A model generated the notes under the pieces. That model was not told the origin of the DNA and made no database searches. It was given only the letters and a program-made list of their open reading frames with translations. A program made the translations under genes and the position numbers. A stretch of 64,000 bases of DNA from Saccharomycopsis fibuligera x Saccharomycopsis cf. fibuligera (taxonomy: Eukaryota > Ascomycota > Saccharomycetes > Ascoideales > Saccharomycopsidaceae): assembly GCA_001936135.1 (NCBI GenBank), contig CP012816.1, positions 1,801,501-1,865,500 of the forward strand, read 5' to 3'. Of the stretch, positions 31,173-40,906 are shown piece by piece. How positions within the stretch are numbered: the first letter of the stretch is position 1; every line of letters begins with the position of its first letter.

Positions 31173-32204
31173 TTATTTTCTACCTTTGGACTCGTCATAC
31201 TCGTCAGCGGCAAATTGAGCAGCACTTTCGCCCCATCCACTAAGACCTCTTTTATTGATTCTGGCCAATTCTTCTTCACTAAGGTTCTTACCAACAAATC
31301 TACTCTCATCTACTTGTCTCTTGGACCATGAACCAAAGTCATCGGCACCTTTCTTAACCTTGTCAACACCATGGTCAATGTTATGTTTCACATAGTCAAG
31401 GTTGTCATTTTGGGACTTGTTCAATTCATTTTGGAATCTGTCGTACTTGCTGTTGATGGCATCTTGAGCCTCTTCAGATTTCTTGGAGCCCCAGTTGAAC
31501 CACGAGCTCTTACTTTCTTGGGCTTGTTGTTTAGCATCACCAGCTTTATTTTGCAAGTATTTTTTTGATTCGTCGAGTTGATCTTTGGCTTCATCAGTTT
31601 TCTTTTCACCCCAGCCAAACCAAGAGCTTTTTGTTTCTTGTGCTTGTTTATTCAAGCCATCCAACGACTTGTTAGCATCTTGCTTGTAGTCTTGAGCTTT
31701 TGAGTTAAGGTTGGAAGCGTGGTAATCAGCCTGGTTTTTAGCTTCATCAGCTTTCTGTTGGCCCCAGTTGAACCAACTATTTTTTGTTTGTTTTGCTTCT
31801 TCTAACTTGCGGTCAGCCTCTCTGCGAGCCTGATCTCTTTCCTGAGCAAGTTGGTCTTTGGTGTATTCAGCAGTATGAACAACCGCATTCTTTACGCCAT
31901 AAACACCGTCAAGCACAGAGTGTTTAGCATCGTGAGCAGAGTCTCTTGCCACCTCCCTAGTCTTGTCAGTAGCATCTTGAGCATACTCCTTCGTTCTTTC
32001 GCCGGCTTTTTCGGCCTGGGCTCTAAAATCTTGACCAAGGTTGGCAGCTTTGTTCTTCAATGCAAGCTCAACATCGTCGTTTTTCTTATATTGTCTGTTC
32101 CATAAGTCAGCTCTCTTAGCTTGCTGGTTTTTTTCAAAAAAATAGACGGAGCCACCACCGAGGAAGGCGCCTGTAAAAAAGTATTTGTTCAAGTAGTTAG
32201 CCAT
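31173..32204 (-). CDS. LEA-like repeat protein with N-terminal membrane segment
   Basis: A 343-residue, very hydrophilic Ala/Lys/Asp/Gln-rich protein. Residues 9-23 form a short hydrophobic segment (FFTGAFLGGGSVYFF). Long amphipathic helices with Lys-Glu/Ala periodicity follow, resembling late-embryogenesis-abundant or perilipin-like helices. Three copies of a K-[NS]-S-W-F-[NG]-W-G-x-x-K-x-[DE]-E-A motif occur at about 141-155, 192-206 and 232-246. The regularly placed Trp-Phe-Trp clusters suggest binding to a membrane or lipid surface, which is inference. No enzyme domain is visible. Function unknown. Confidence 0.75.
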   Translation of the reverse strand: MANYLNKYFFTGAFLGGGSVYFFEKNQQAKRADLWNRQYKKNDDVELALKNKAANLGQDFRAQAEKAGERTKEYAQDATDKTREVARDSAHDAKHSVLDGVYGVKNAVVHTAEYTKDQLAQERDQARREADRKLEEAKQTKNSWFNWGQQKADEAKNQADYHASNLNSKAQDYKQDANKSLDGLNKQAQETKSSWFGWGEKKTDEAKDQLDESKKYLQNKAGDAKQQAQESKSSWFNWGSKKSEEAQDAINSKYDRFQNELNKSQNDNLDYVKHNIDHGVDKVKKGADDFGSWSKRQVDESRFVGKNLSEEELARINKRGLSGWGESAAQFAADEYDESKGRK

Positions 32205-32889
32205 TGTAAAAAGAAATAACTATTGTAATTATTTAAGTCTAACGTCAGTTGCAATTGTCGCACCACTGGTAATAACTGATGATAGGTTTTTGGGAAACTA
32301 AAAAAAAAGAGCAAAAGATAGTATTATATCAAGCTCCAAAAAACCAAAAAAAAACAAGAATGAAATGAATTGAGTTAAATAAGAGCAGGAGCCCAAAATT
32401 ATATACTGCTGGCTTCCCATAGGTCAGTCTGGAGAAAAGGGAGTTTTATATAGGGTCAGAGAGCAAACATCAGCTATGGGCTTAGCAAGCATGGTAGGGC
32501 CGGTTGCATCATTACCCCTCGGTGTCAGCAGGCGTTGCGCATTAGCGGCCATTGGAACTGTCAACGCACCCTCGGATTTCTGCTGCCGGCGACATGTTGC
32601 TGACATCATTTTCCCTCGGAAAATTATTATTATTACCACGATTGTTACTATTACTACTATTATCCGGGGCCCTGCAACAGATGCTAAATGCACGCAACAT
32701 GGCCGAGGGTTTGTGGTGCGTTTCACGTTGGACGCTTCTGTCCACTACTGTTGCTGGACAGCGATCTGTTCTTTTCGTTTCTAAGAAGACCTTTCCTGGC
32801 CGATTAGGCAGGTTACTGGTGATAGTGTAAATGTGTGTGTGGTAATACTTCTCGCGAACTGGCATTAGCGCTGTAGTGCCTTCCTCCCG
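32205..32889. other. Divergent promoter: LEA-like gene and DUF2235 gene
   Basis: It holds A/T tracts near 32290-32360 and TTATTATTATTACC-like repeats (about 32620-32660). Many overlapping open frames on both strands reflect higher GC content, not genes. Confidence 0.4.
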
Positions 32890-33463
32890 ATGAGCAACTC
32901 TTCTCTCGGGTGCGGCGCATCCTACAGCAACAGCTTGCCACACCGCCATTTTGAAAGCGATGATGTTCTTGATGCCGGTAATGCCCAAGACCACCAATGG
33001 CAAGTTGGCAGTGGTGCTGGCAGCGGTACTGGCAAAGGCAAGAACATTGTGATGTGTCTCGATGGCACTAATTGCGAGTTTGGTCCTACACCTTTTACCA
33101 ACGTTTTGTCGTTTTACAGAATGCTATGGAAAGATGACGAAACCCAGCTCTGCTACTACCAACGTTCGTATACTATTTACCCAACTTACACGTTTCACTT
33201 CTGTTCCTTGTCTCAACCGCTTTAGTGACATACTAACTGAAACGTTTGCTTCAAAGCTGGAATTGGGGCCAATCCAAGGGTTTCCACAAACTTATTCTCG
33301 TCGATCAGCGATGGTTTGGACGCTATGATCGCCTTTTCAATGAAAACCCAAATCATAGACGCCTACACCTTTCTCACAAGATGTTACAAAGATGGCGACA
33401 GAATATATTTGATTGGTTTCAGGTAATTATTATTACCTCTTTGTATTTTGTGACTTAGTCGCC

Positions 33464-33502
<39 letters not shown>

Positions 33503-34788
33503 CGGAAATTAACCACACCTTTAGCCGCGGTGCATTCACCGCTAGAGCTATAGCTGGAATGATCGAAAAGGTGGGACTACTAAAAAGAGGTAACGAGAAT
33601 TTGGTAGACCTTGCGTACCAGTGTTATATTTCTTGGGAGTATAACGAATCTATAGGCGTATTCGGTGACGAAACCACATTGGTCGATGAATTCAAAAGAA
33701 CGTTCTCTACAAAAAATACTGATGTGCATTTTATGGGATTGTGGGACTCGATTAACAGTGTTGGCATTATCCGTGATCGAATGTTCCCGTATACATCAAG
33801 AACCAAGGGAATTAAACATGTAAGACACGCTGTCAGCATTGATGAGAGAAGAGGCAAATTCAAACAATGTCTTTTTATGCCTTACACTTACTGCCCTAAT
33901 TTTTTCATACGAAATGGTCCTTATGCGAAAGTTGGCGATGACCGTCTGTGTAATGTTAGTAATCCAATGGTAAAATCTGAGCCAGCGAGTCTTTTCAGCA
34001 CTAATGAGCTGGTGTCCAACCAAGATAGAAGAATCGAAAGCTTGCCGGACTTGCTATTCACAGAGACACAACCGTCATGTGTTAGTCGTACTTCAAGCTC
34101 ACATCAACCGACATGCGGTTCTACAAACTCCGACGATTTCGTTGAAAAGTGGTTTTGTGGAGACCATTCAGATGTTGGTGGTGGGTGGGGTCCAGATCAT
34201 CAAGGAAATGCTTTGTCGAACATATCGTTGAAATGGATTGTTTCTGAAGCATTGCTCTTTGGTATCAAGTTCAAAGGAACAGAACTCGATCGTCTTGGAA
34301 AGAACACCAACTCACTGTTTGATATCCTCTCGTGTAAGCATGATTTATTAGTACTCAATGAGGAAAGTTGGTTTACGAAACTAGTCAAGTTCATTTTTAG
34401 CTGGTTTCAAAGTTCCCCTTCTCAAGATAAACCAACTTGTAAAAGCACTGACTCAATTTTGTCAACACTTTTTTGGTGGCTGGGAGAGATTTTTCCTCTC
34501 AGAACAAACATTGAAGACAGTAATGCTAGATGGAGATCCTACTACTTACCCAACTTGGGCCGTCCAAGAAAAATTCCTCAAGATGCGCAGTTCCATTGGA
34601 GTGTTTACTGGAAATTAAAGATGGATCCGACATACCGGCCAAAAAATTTACCATTTGATCCTAATGAAATTTTGGATTCTTTTGACGATGCGTCAATATC
34701 ATCTATATCATCATCATCGCCGCAACAGAACACTACATTACCATACTATCTTGACGATTTACAGATTGCATTAGAAAAGCTTAAGTAA
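32890..34788 (+). CDS. DUF2235 alpha/beta hydrolase, three exons
   Basis: Exons are 32890-33163, 33257-33422 and 33525-34788, giving 567 residues. The family (DUF2235, related to Tle1 phospholipases) has three marks and all appear: MCLDGTN at about 55-61, YYQPGIG across junction 1, and GFSRGAFTAR across junction 2 with nucleophile S147. GDHSDVGGGW follows near 360. Intron 1 (93 nt) has branch TACTAAC but an unusual donor GTTCGT and acceptor AAG. Intron 2 (102 nt) has donor GTAATT, acceptor TAG and a 37-A run (33465-33501). The nucleophile codon is split AG|C by intron 2. The activity (phospholipase or esterase) is inferred. Its stop lies 33 bp from the POL32 stop. Confidence 0.85.
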
Positions 34789-34821
34789 TTATATATACAC
34801 TTTATTACATACACAAGTTGC

Positions 34822-36534
34822 CTATTTTTTGTTGAAAAAGCTAAGTAATGAAGACTGTTTTTGTTTTTTCTTACCTTTTTCATTTGTAGCTGGTAATGGT
34901 CTTGATTTTGGCTTAGCTACCAAACTAGTCTTCGCTGTAGAAGTAGGGGGACTAGATTTTTTTGCAGCATTGCTAACTTTTTTACTGACCAAATAGCCAT
35001 CTTCGTCAACATAGCTCTGGAGCTCTTCTTCAGGCGCCTGCTCCTCTTCAGGAATCTGCAGAATCTCTTGTACAGAATCGCCTTCGGACTTGGTGGACAC
35101 ATCAATTCCTTGCTTACTATTGTTCGCTTCAGTCGTATCGGTACTTATACTTATTGGCTCAATATTACCATTATCATTTTTCTTGTCATCAACCGCTTCC
35201 GTATCAGCATCCGCATCAGCCATTTCTACATCTTCATCACCAAAATTTCCACCTTCCTCCTCCTCCTCATCATCATCAAACAAACTTTCCAATTCTTTCC
35301 TTTGTTGCTCTTCTTTGACTTTTCTTTGTTTGACTGCTTCCATATCTTCAATTTCTTCATCTTCTTCAGGTTTCACTGAACCACCATGAGAAATAACCAC
35401 TTTTTCCACAGGTTGATTTTTCTGTACTTTTCTGGAAACATAACGATACGACGGTGTTGCCGCTTTAGATTGTGCTTTAGCCGGCACTGGCGAGGATGAG
35501 GCGGTAGATCGAGGTTCAGTAAATGATCTCTTAATATCGCGTATTGAACCACCATTTTCTGGTTCTGTTTTAACGTTGCTGGGGGTGTCTGATGTCTTTG
35601 ATCGTATTGGTCCCTTGCTTGTACTTTTATTGAGTGCAGAAATTACAGAATCCGACTTTTTTTGCTGCTGCTGATGCTGCTGCTGTTTACGAGAGACGTA
35701 TCTTGAAGTAATACCTTCTTTTGCTTCAGTTTTAGGCGTCTTTGCGTCTTTGTTATTGCTGTTATTGTTGAGTCGAGGGGCGACATCAGCAGGAGCTTGA
35801 GGCCGAGATAACGATGGTGCAGCTTGAGGCACATTGGCAAAGTCAGGTATTGGCTCCGGATTCTTAATTATTCCCCAAGTATTCCACAAGTCTTTATTAC
35901 TATCTGTCGGAAACTTTGCTTCTAATTTGCTTTCTATGCCACTAATGATTTCCGAGAGTTTCCACAATGATTCCAGCGGTGATAGACTGTAAATATGACA
36001 GCTGACTAGCGTTTGATATTTGTTTTTAGCTTCATTGAGTAATGCTTCAACTTCTTGAGAGGTTGCGGACTTTGCATCAGCCCCGGAATTAGCGTTGTTA
36101 TTGTTATTCTGCTCATCTGGAACAATGCTGATAGAGAGAGAAACCTTATTCGACCCATTATCTTTTGGCTTGCCTACGAGAACATAAGATGGAGTTACTT
36201 GCTTGCTGTGAGTGGTATAAAACTGCTGGAGGTACTGTTTTGCCTCATTGACGTGTATTTTTAATTCGCGGCTCAATAAACGATAGTTTACCTGTGATTT
36301 GTTAGCATTTGATGCTCCAAAAAGATCAATGGAAAGATGGAAAACACGTAAAGTAAATCGAATCGAATATTCCCACATTTCGCTATCAAGGGAGCGGTAG
36401 ATAACCAACAAATACATTAAAAGATATTATTATTATTTTTTTTTTTTTTTATTTTTTCAAATAACAAACCAACTTACCGGCGCATTTTCCTCGAAAAGCG
36501 TCTTACTTATGAAATCTTCTGCTGCTTTGCTCAT
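34822..36534 (-). CDS. POL32: DNA polymerase delta subunit Pol32, spliced
   Basis: The third, non-essential subunit of DNA polymerase delta; it links the polymerase to PCNA in replication, break-induced replication and translesion synthesis. Exon 1 is 36478-36534 (19 codons, MSKAAEDFISKTLFEENAP) and exon 2 is 34822-36291. The 186-nt intron has donor GTAAGT, branch TGCTAAC (plus-strand 36301-36307) and acceptor CAG. The junction reads ENAP|VNYRLLSRELKIHVNEAK, the family N-terminus. The 508 residues continue with a disordered, acidic and basic middle and end in the PIP box QSSLLSFF. An ACGCGT (MCB) lies about 120 bp upstream. Confidence 0.92.
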
Positions 36535-36880
36535 GATATTAGTGAACGTGCTATGCGCTTATGAATCAAATTAGAAGATATGTTTTGGCGCCTTATTATC
36601 AAACTGCTTTATTGACCCAAATATAATGTTGAAAATAGAAATAAAATATAAATTACGCGTATTGTCACATGACTTTATATGGTGTAATGATGTTGTACAT
36701 CCAAACATCCTTTTCCAAAGAAAAGCAAAAAAAATTTTTACTGGCGAAAATTGGAAAAGCGAATGAAATTATAGGAGCGAACTGAGTGGGTTGGTTGGAC
36801 AAGTTGTGTTGAATTCAAAATAAGAGAACCCACAAATTAGAACTCATCAAACAAACTCCAATATCATAAAATAAGCAAAA
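36535..36880. promoter_or_regulatory. Divergent POL32/eIF3e promoter with MCB and E-box
   Basis: A 346-bp bidirectional promoter. ACGCGT at 36654-36659 matches the MluI cell-cycle box read by MBF at G1/S, which suits POL32. GTCACATGAC at 36664-36673 is a bHLH (Cbf1-type) E-box-like site, found identically in the MRPL31 divergent promoter at 48075. Confidence 0.5.
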
Positions 36881-38224
36881 ATGAGTGACGCTAATGAACA
36901 ATCCTTAACGCAAGAACAGCTTGAAGTTGCTCGTAAATATGACTTGACCGGCAAGATTATTCCATTTTTGGACAGACACTTAATTTACCCATTAGTGGAA
37001 TCATTAGGATCAGAATTACTATACGATGATCAAGTTATCACTAAACTTGTTTACGATTTGTTGAAAGACACCAATATGGTGGGGTTCGTTAAGGACCAGT
37101 TCAAAATCTTGCATCCTGATCAAGAAATTCCAAAAGAGTTATTAGAAAAAGAACAAATGGTTGAGAAGGAACTTCAAAGATTAGACCAAGAAACTAAAGA
37201 AACATTGAATGTTTTGTCTGACCCAGAAGTTCAAGGTCATTTGAAACAAGACAAAGATTTTAATAGACAGTATTTGGAAAAAGAACATGGCATCACCGAA
37301 GATAAAATAAACGCTCTTTATGAATTTGCTCAGTTCCAATACAACCGCGGTGATTACGTTATGGCTTCTGATTTATTGAACAACTTTAGAGTGCTTTCCA
37401 CCAATGTTGAATCCATTGTTAGTGCCACTTGGGGTAGATCAGCTGCTGAGATCATCAGTTTGCAATGGGAAAACGCATTGCAAGAATTGGCTAAGCTAAG
37501 AGAAGTGGTTGATTCTAGATCCTTCAGTGACCCATTAGTTCAACTTCACAACAGAACTTGGATTATTCATTGGTCTCTTTTCCCATTTTCCAACACCAAA
37601 AACGGTTTTGATCAATTATGTGACTTGTTCTTTAGTACTTCATACTTGTCTACTATTCAAGCTGCATGCCCGTGGGTTGTGCGTTACTTGGTTGCTGCGG
37701 TGGTTTCCACTTCTAGATCTCTGAACAGTAATGTCTTTCAAAGAAGATTGAAGGATTTGATTAGAGTTGTTGGCCAAGAGCAATATGAATATCAAGATCC
37801 ATTGACTGATTTCATCAAAGCGTTATACATTGATTATGATTTCGATCAAGCTAGAGCCAAATTGAGTGAAGCATCAGCAATAATTAGAACTGATTTCTTT
37901 TTGAATAATGGCGCTGGTTCATTTTTGGAGAATGCTAGATACTTGATTAGCGAAGTTTACTGTAGAGTCCATCAAAGAATTGACTTGCGTCAATTGTCTA
38001 ACTATTTGAATTTATCTGAAGAAGAAGGGGAAAAATGGATTGCCAAGTTAATCAGAGATACTAGAATGAATGCTAAGATTGATGAAAGTGAAGGCACAGT
38101 TATTATGAATCACCCAATATCTACTGTGTACCAAGACGTTATTGAACAGACCAAAGGATTATCATTCAGAGCTAACCAAGTGTTGTCTTCTGTTGTGCAA
38201 AAGCAAGAAAGCACTGTGCAATAA
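36881..38224 (+). CDS. INT6: Translation initiation factor eIF3 subunit e (INT6)
   Basis: A 447-residue PCI-domain subunit of eIF3, which binds the 40S ribosome and recruits mRNA. It starts with the conserved LTGKIIPFLDRHLIYPLVE. It contains the helical repeat part, 'NRTWIIHWSLFPF', 'DPLTDFIKALYIDYDFDQA' and the C-terminal PCI winged helix with RIDLRQLSNYLNLSEEEGEKW. It ends near KGLSFRANQVL, as in animal eIF3e. Saccharomyces lacks this subunit, so this lineage keeps a fuller eIF3. The COP9 and proteasome lid PCI proteins fit less well. Confidence 0.93.
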   Translation: MSDANEQSLTQEQLEVARKYDLTGKIIPFLDRHLIYPLVESLGSELLYDDQVITKLVYDLLKDTNMVGFVKDQFKILHPDQEIPKELLEKEQMVEKELQRLDQETKETLNVLSDPEVQGHLKQDKDFNRQYLEKEHGITEDKINALYEFAQFQYNRGDYVMASDLLNNFRVLSTNVESIVSATWGRSAAEIISLQWENALQELAKLREVVDSRSFSDPLVQLHNRTWIIHWSLFPFSNTKNGFDQLCDLFFSTSYLSTIQAACPWVVRYLVAAVVSTSRSLNSNVFQRRLKDLIRVVGQEQYEYQDPLTDFIKALYIDYDFDQARAKLSEASAIIRTDFFLNNGAGSFLENARYLISEVYCRVHQRIDLRQLSNYLNLSEEEGEKWIAKLIRDTRMNAKIDESEGTVIMNHPISTVYQDVIEQTKGLSFRANQVLSSVVQKQESTVQ

Positions 38225-38857
38225 ATTTCTTTTTAACGGGTTTTTCTTTTCGTTTCACGCTATTTATTTATCATCTTTTATCTTTTATTTCAATTTTTTT
38301 TTCTTTTTTTTTTTTTTTTTTTTTTTGTATAGTGTTACTGTTTTATCATTATATCATAGTTTTTTCTTTTTGTCTTTTCCCACCTCATCTCGCTAAATAC
38401 TATTAGTTCCATCATCTATACAATGTTTTCTCCATGATTGTTATTGATAATGTTTTTCTGTCTTTAAATTTGCTTTCTGTAATTTTAGGGATTTTTAATT
38501 GACTAGTCATTTTGACTGCTATTGTATCATTGTCTATGCTTTTCTTAAAGTTCCTTTTTTATACCAGTTCACTTTTCAAAGCAGTTAACAGTTTGAAAAA
38601 TATTTCACGCACTTACATTAATATATTTCAGCAATGTTTATTATTTGCTCAGATTGAGAGGCATAAAAAGTATATTTACAAAGATATAAAAATCGAAAGT
38701 GTAACATATTCAAAGCATCGAAATAAGCATATTGCGATAAGAGAAACAGCCAAAACTGGCAAGCTAATGATATTTCCAGACTATCCTTTGTATTGACATT
38801 ATTTCATTCGATCTATTTGAATTTTTATTGGGTTTTTTTGTTTTATTTTGAACTAAT
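38225..38857. other. Convergent intergenic region
   Basis: Between the eIF3e and MRPL8 stops. A long T run at about 38306-38326 follows the eIF3e stop. No gene seen. Confidence 0.4.
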
Positions 38858-39570
38858 TTAATTCTTTTTGGCTGGGCGAGGTTTCACCACAATATTTTTT
38901 CTTGGTTCATTCACTGGAGCTTCACTCACTGGTTTCAACGCTATGCTTTCCTCCGAAGTATAAAACAACTGCTTAGCTTGTTCAACCAAGTCTCTAAATT
39001 CTTGTTCACCATTTTGTCTAAATCTCACCAATTTGTCAACATTTCTTTGAGTAGTTATGTCAATAGGCAAACCTTGAAGCTCCAATCTAGCCACCACTCT
39101 AGCAGTGAGCCAAAACTTCATTTCTCTCTTACCATCCACAAGTTCCAAGATGGCAGAAGGAGCATTATCACCTATGCGTGGTTCAAGTCTCAATACTCTA
39201 GTGTATCCGCCTTCCCTGGCGGCATAACGGGGACCCAACTCATTGAACAATTTAGGAATCACTTCACCAGCTTTGAAAAGTTTACCTTGTGCTAAACGAG
39301 AAGCCCTTTGCTTATCTTCGAGTTTTGTGTATGATATTATTCTTTCAGTGAAACTTTGAGCTTCTTTGGCCTTGGCCCAAGTAGTCGTTATTGACTCCTT
39401 TTCCAAAAGTGAGGTGGCCAAGTTTCTTAAAAGAGCTCTTCTATGAGAAGCCGTTCTATGAATGATGTTAGTAAAACAGTGTCTAATAGTTTCCTGTGAT
39501 ACATTTAATTACTTGATCGTCAGATTTATTCGCAGAGTACATACCTGCTAAGATGTCTTGTGAGGGCCAT
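38858..39570 (-). CDS. MRPL8: Mitochondrial ribosomal protein bL17m, spliced
   Basis: Large-subunit mitoribosomal protein of the bacterial L17 family. Exon 1 is 39545-39570 (26 nt) and exon 2 is 38858-39455. The 89-nt intron 39456-39544 has donor GTATGT, branch TACTAAC (plus-strand 39467-39473) and acceptor TAG. The joined N-terminus MALTRHLSR|TASHRRALLRNLATSLL matches the L17 start 'RTxxHRxALLRNLxTSLL'; it continues with TTWAKAKEAQ and RLEPRIGDNAPSAILELVD. The product is 207 residues. Without the tiny first exon no ATG is available at the right place. It shares a divergent promoter with MIC12, also mitochondrial. Confidence 0.92.
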
Positions 39571-39987
39571 TTTTATTTGCTTGTGTTAATGAATTTTCCA
39601 ATAACGATGCGTACAAAATAGAATCAACTGGCCGAAATCAATCAGTAAGTCAGTCAATCAATCACTCCATTAACCAACCAATCAACAATCCTTTACCTGT
39701 GTCTGTATTGATTGAAAATTTCAAATTTTTTTCGTTTTCGCAGTTTTTGGTTACCACAGAGCTCGTAACGCGGGTTATTGAGAGTGTGCGCAAATGAAAA
39801 CTGCCGTAGAGAGCAAAAGAAAGAAAAGTAAAAAAGTAAAAATAAAAGGTCAGTCGAATAGTGAAAATACAAAAATCAGGACCCCCATCGCTAATCTAAC
39901 TTAAGACTTGGAGGGGAATAATCAAAATTAGCAGGACATTTCATATCCTAAAATACAATATAAAACAAAATACAAAATACATTCAAG
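39571..39987. other. Divergent promoter MRPL8/MIC12
   Basis: 417 bp between the start codons of two nuclear genes for mitochondrial proteins. It has repeats of CAATCA/AACCAA (about 39640-39690) and A-rich DNA. No known site is clear. Confidence 0.4.
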
Positions 39988-40605
39988 ATGAGTGGTAGAG
40001 TCCATGGCTTTTTGGGTGGTATGTAATGCAGTCTTTGGAAATCTGAGTCTCAGTTAGCATATCTATATTTATCGTCATACTATGTTGATGTGAATTCGGC
40101 TAGTGGCACTTTTTTTCAACCACACCTTAACTGCGCACCATAGTTTAATTTCGCATACGATTATTGTTTTTAGGGTGTCAAAAAAGTATTCCAATTTTTT
40201 GGGATTTCATCCCACAGAATCATATAGACTAACGAACATGCAGGCGTTTTGTTCGCTTCTTCCTTGACATACTTGACTGCTTTGGAACTCCGGGCCAACC
40301 AGCAAGTAGTATCATCATCATTGCAAAAATACAAGAGTGTGATAGAAGATAGAAATAAGCCATTTGAATACACTCCAAACGTTATCAAATATACAGACAG
40401 ATCTAGCATCAAAGAAACCGTGGCGGATATCTGGAATAGTGAAATCATTAAGGGAGTTAATTGGTTATACAGTATAAACTGGTTAGCAGCTGGTGAAAAT
40501 TTCGAAAAGGGAATAAAGAAAATTTCGGAAAACACTGGCAACGTAGCTGGAAGTGTTAGCAACAACAACAGCAGCAGCAGCAGTAATGGTGGTGCTAACA
40601 AATGA
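39988..40605 (+). CDS. MIC12: MICOS subunit Mic12 (Aim5-like), spliced
   Basis: A small inner-membrane protein of the MICOS complex that shapes crista junctions. Exon 1 is 39988-40018 and exon 2 is 40244-40605. The 225-nt intron has donor GTATGT, branch-like GACTAAC at 40228-40234 and acceptor CAG. The 130-residue product starts MSGRVHGFLG|GVLFASSLTYLTALEL, one membrane segment (about 8-27) with the RVxGFxxG start typical of Mic12. An amphipathic region with WNSEIIKGVNWLYSINW follows, then a Ser/Asn-rich tail. The assignment rests on size, the N-terminal pattern and the tryptophan-rich C-terminal part. Confidence 0.8.
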
Positions 40606-40906
40606 TTATGTTTCATATTTGTTTGTTGCATGTTTTCTTGTTTCCACTGGTTTTCGTTTTTGTTTACAATTATTCTTACATTTTTGTTTTTACATTTTTT
40701 GTTTGTTTTCCCAAAAAAGCACGGCATGTATATTGATTTATAATATATTCTTGAAATTTATCCATTAAAAGGAGGTCAAGGTCTATAATGGGTGTAAGGA
40801 TGATTAAATATTAGAAAACGAGAAAAAAGAGCCAATGATAGAGATCACAAACCGGGGGACTCCGAGAAAACAATAAAAAGAGAATGTCTGCTAACTACCG
40901 CCTGTA
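40606..40906. other. Convergent intergenic region MIC12/TSC10
   Basis: 301 bp between two stop codons, T-rich after MIC12 and A-rich toward TSC10. No gene seen. Confidence 0.4.

Noticed and set aside
36292-36417. Extra N-terminal residues of POL32 by read-through
   Set aside because: This is intron sequence with donor, branch site and acceptor; the spliced start matches the family better.
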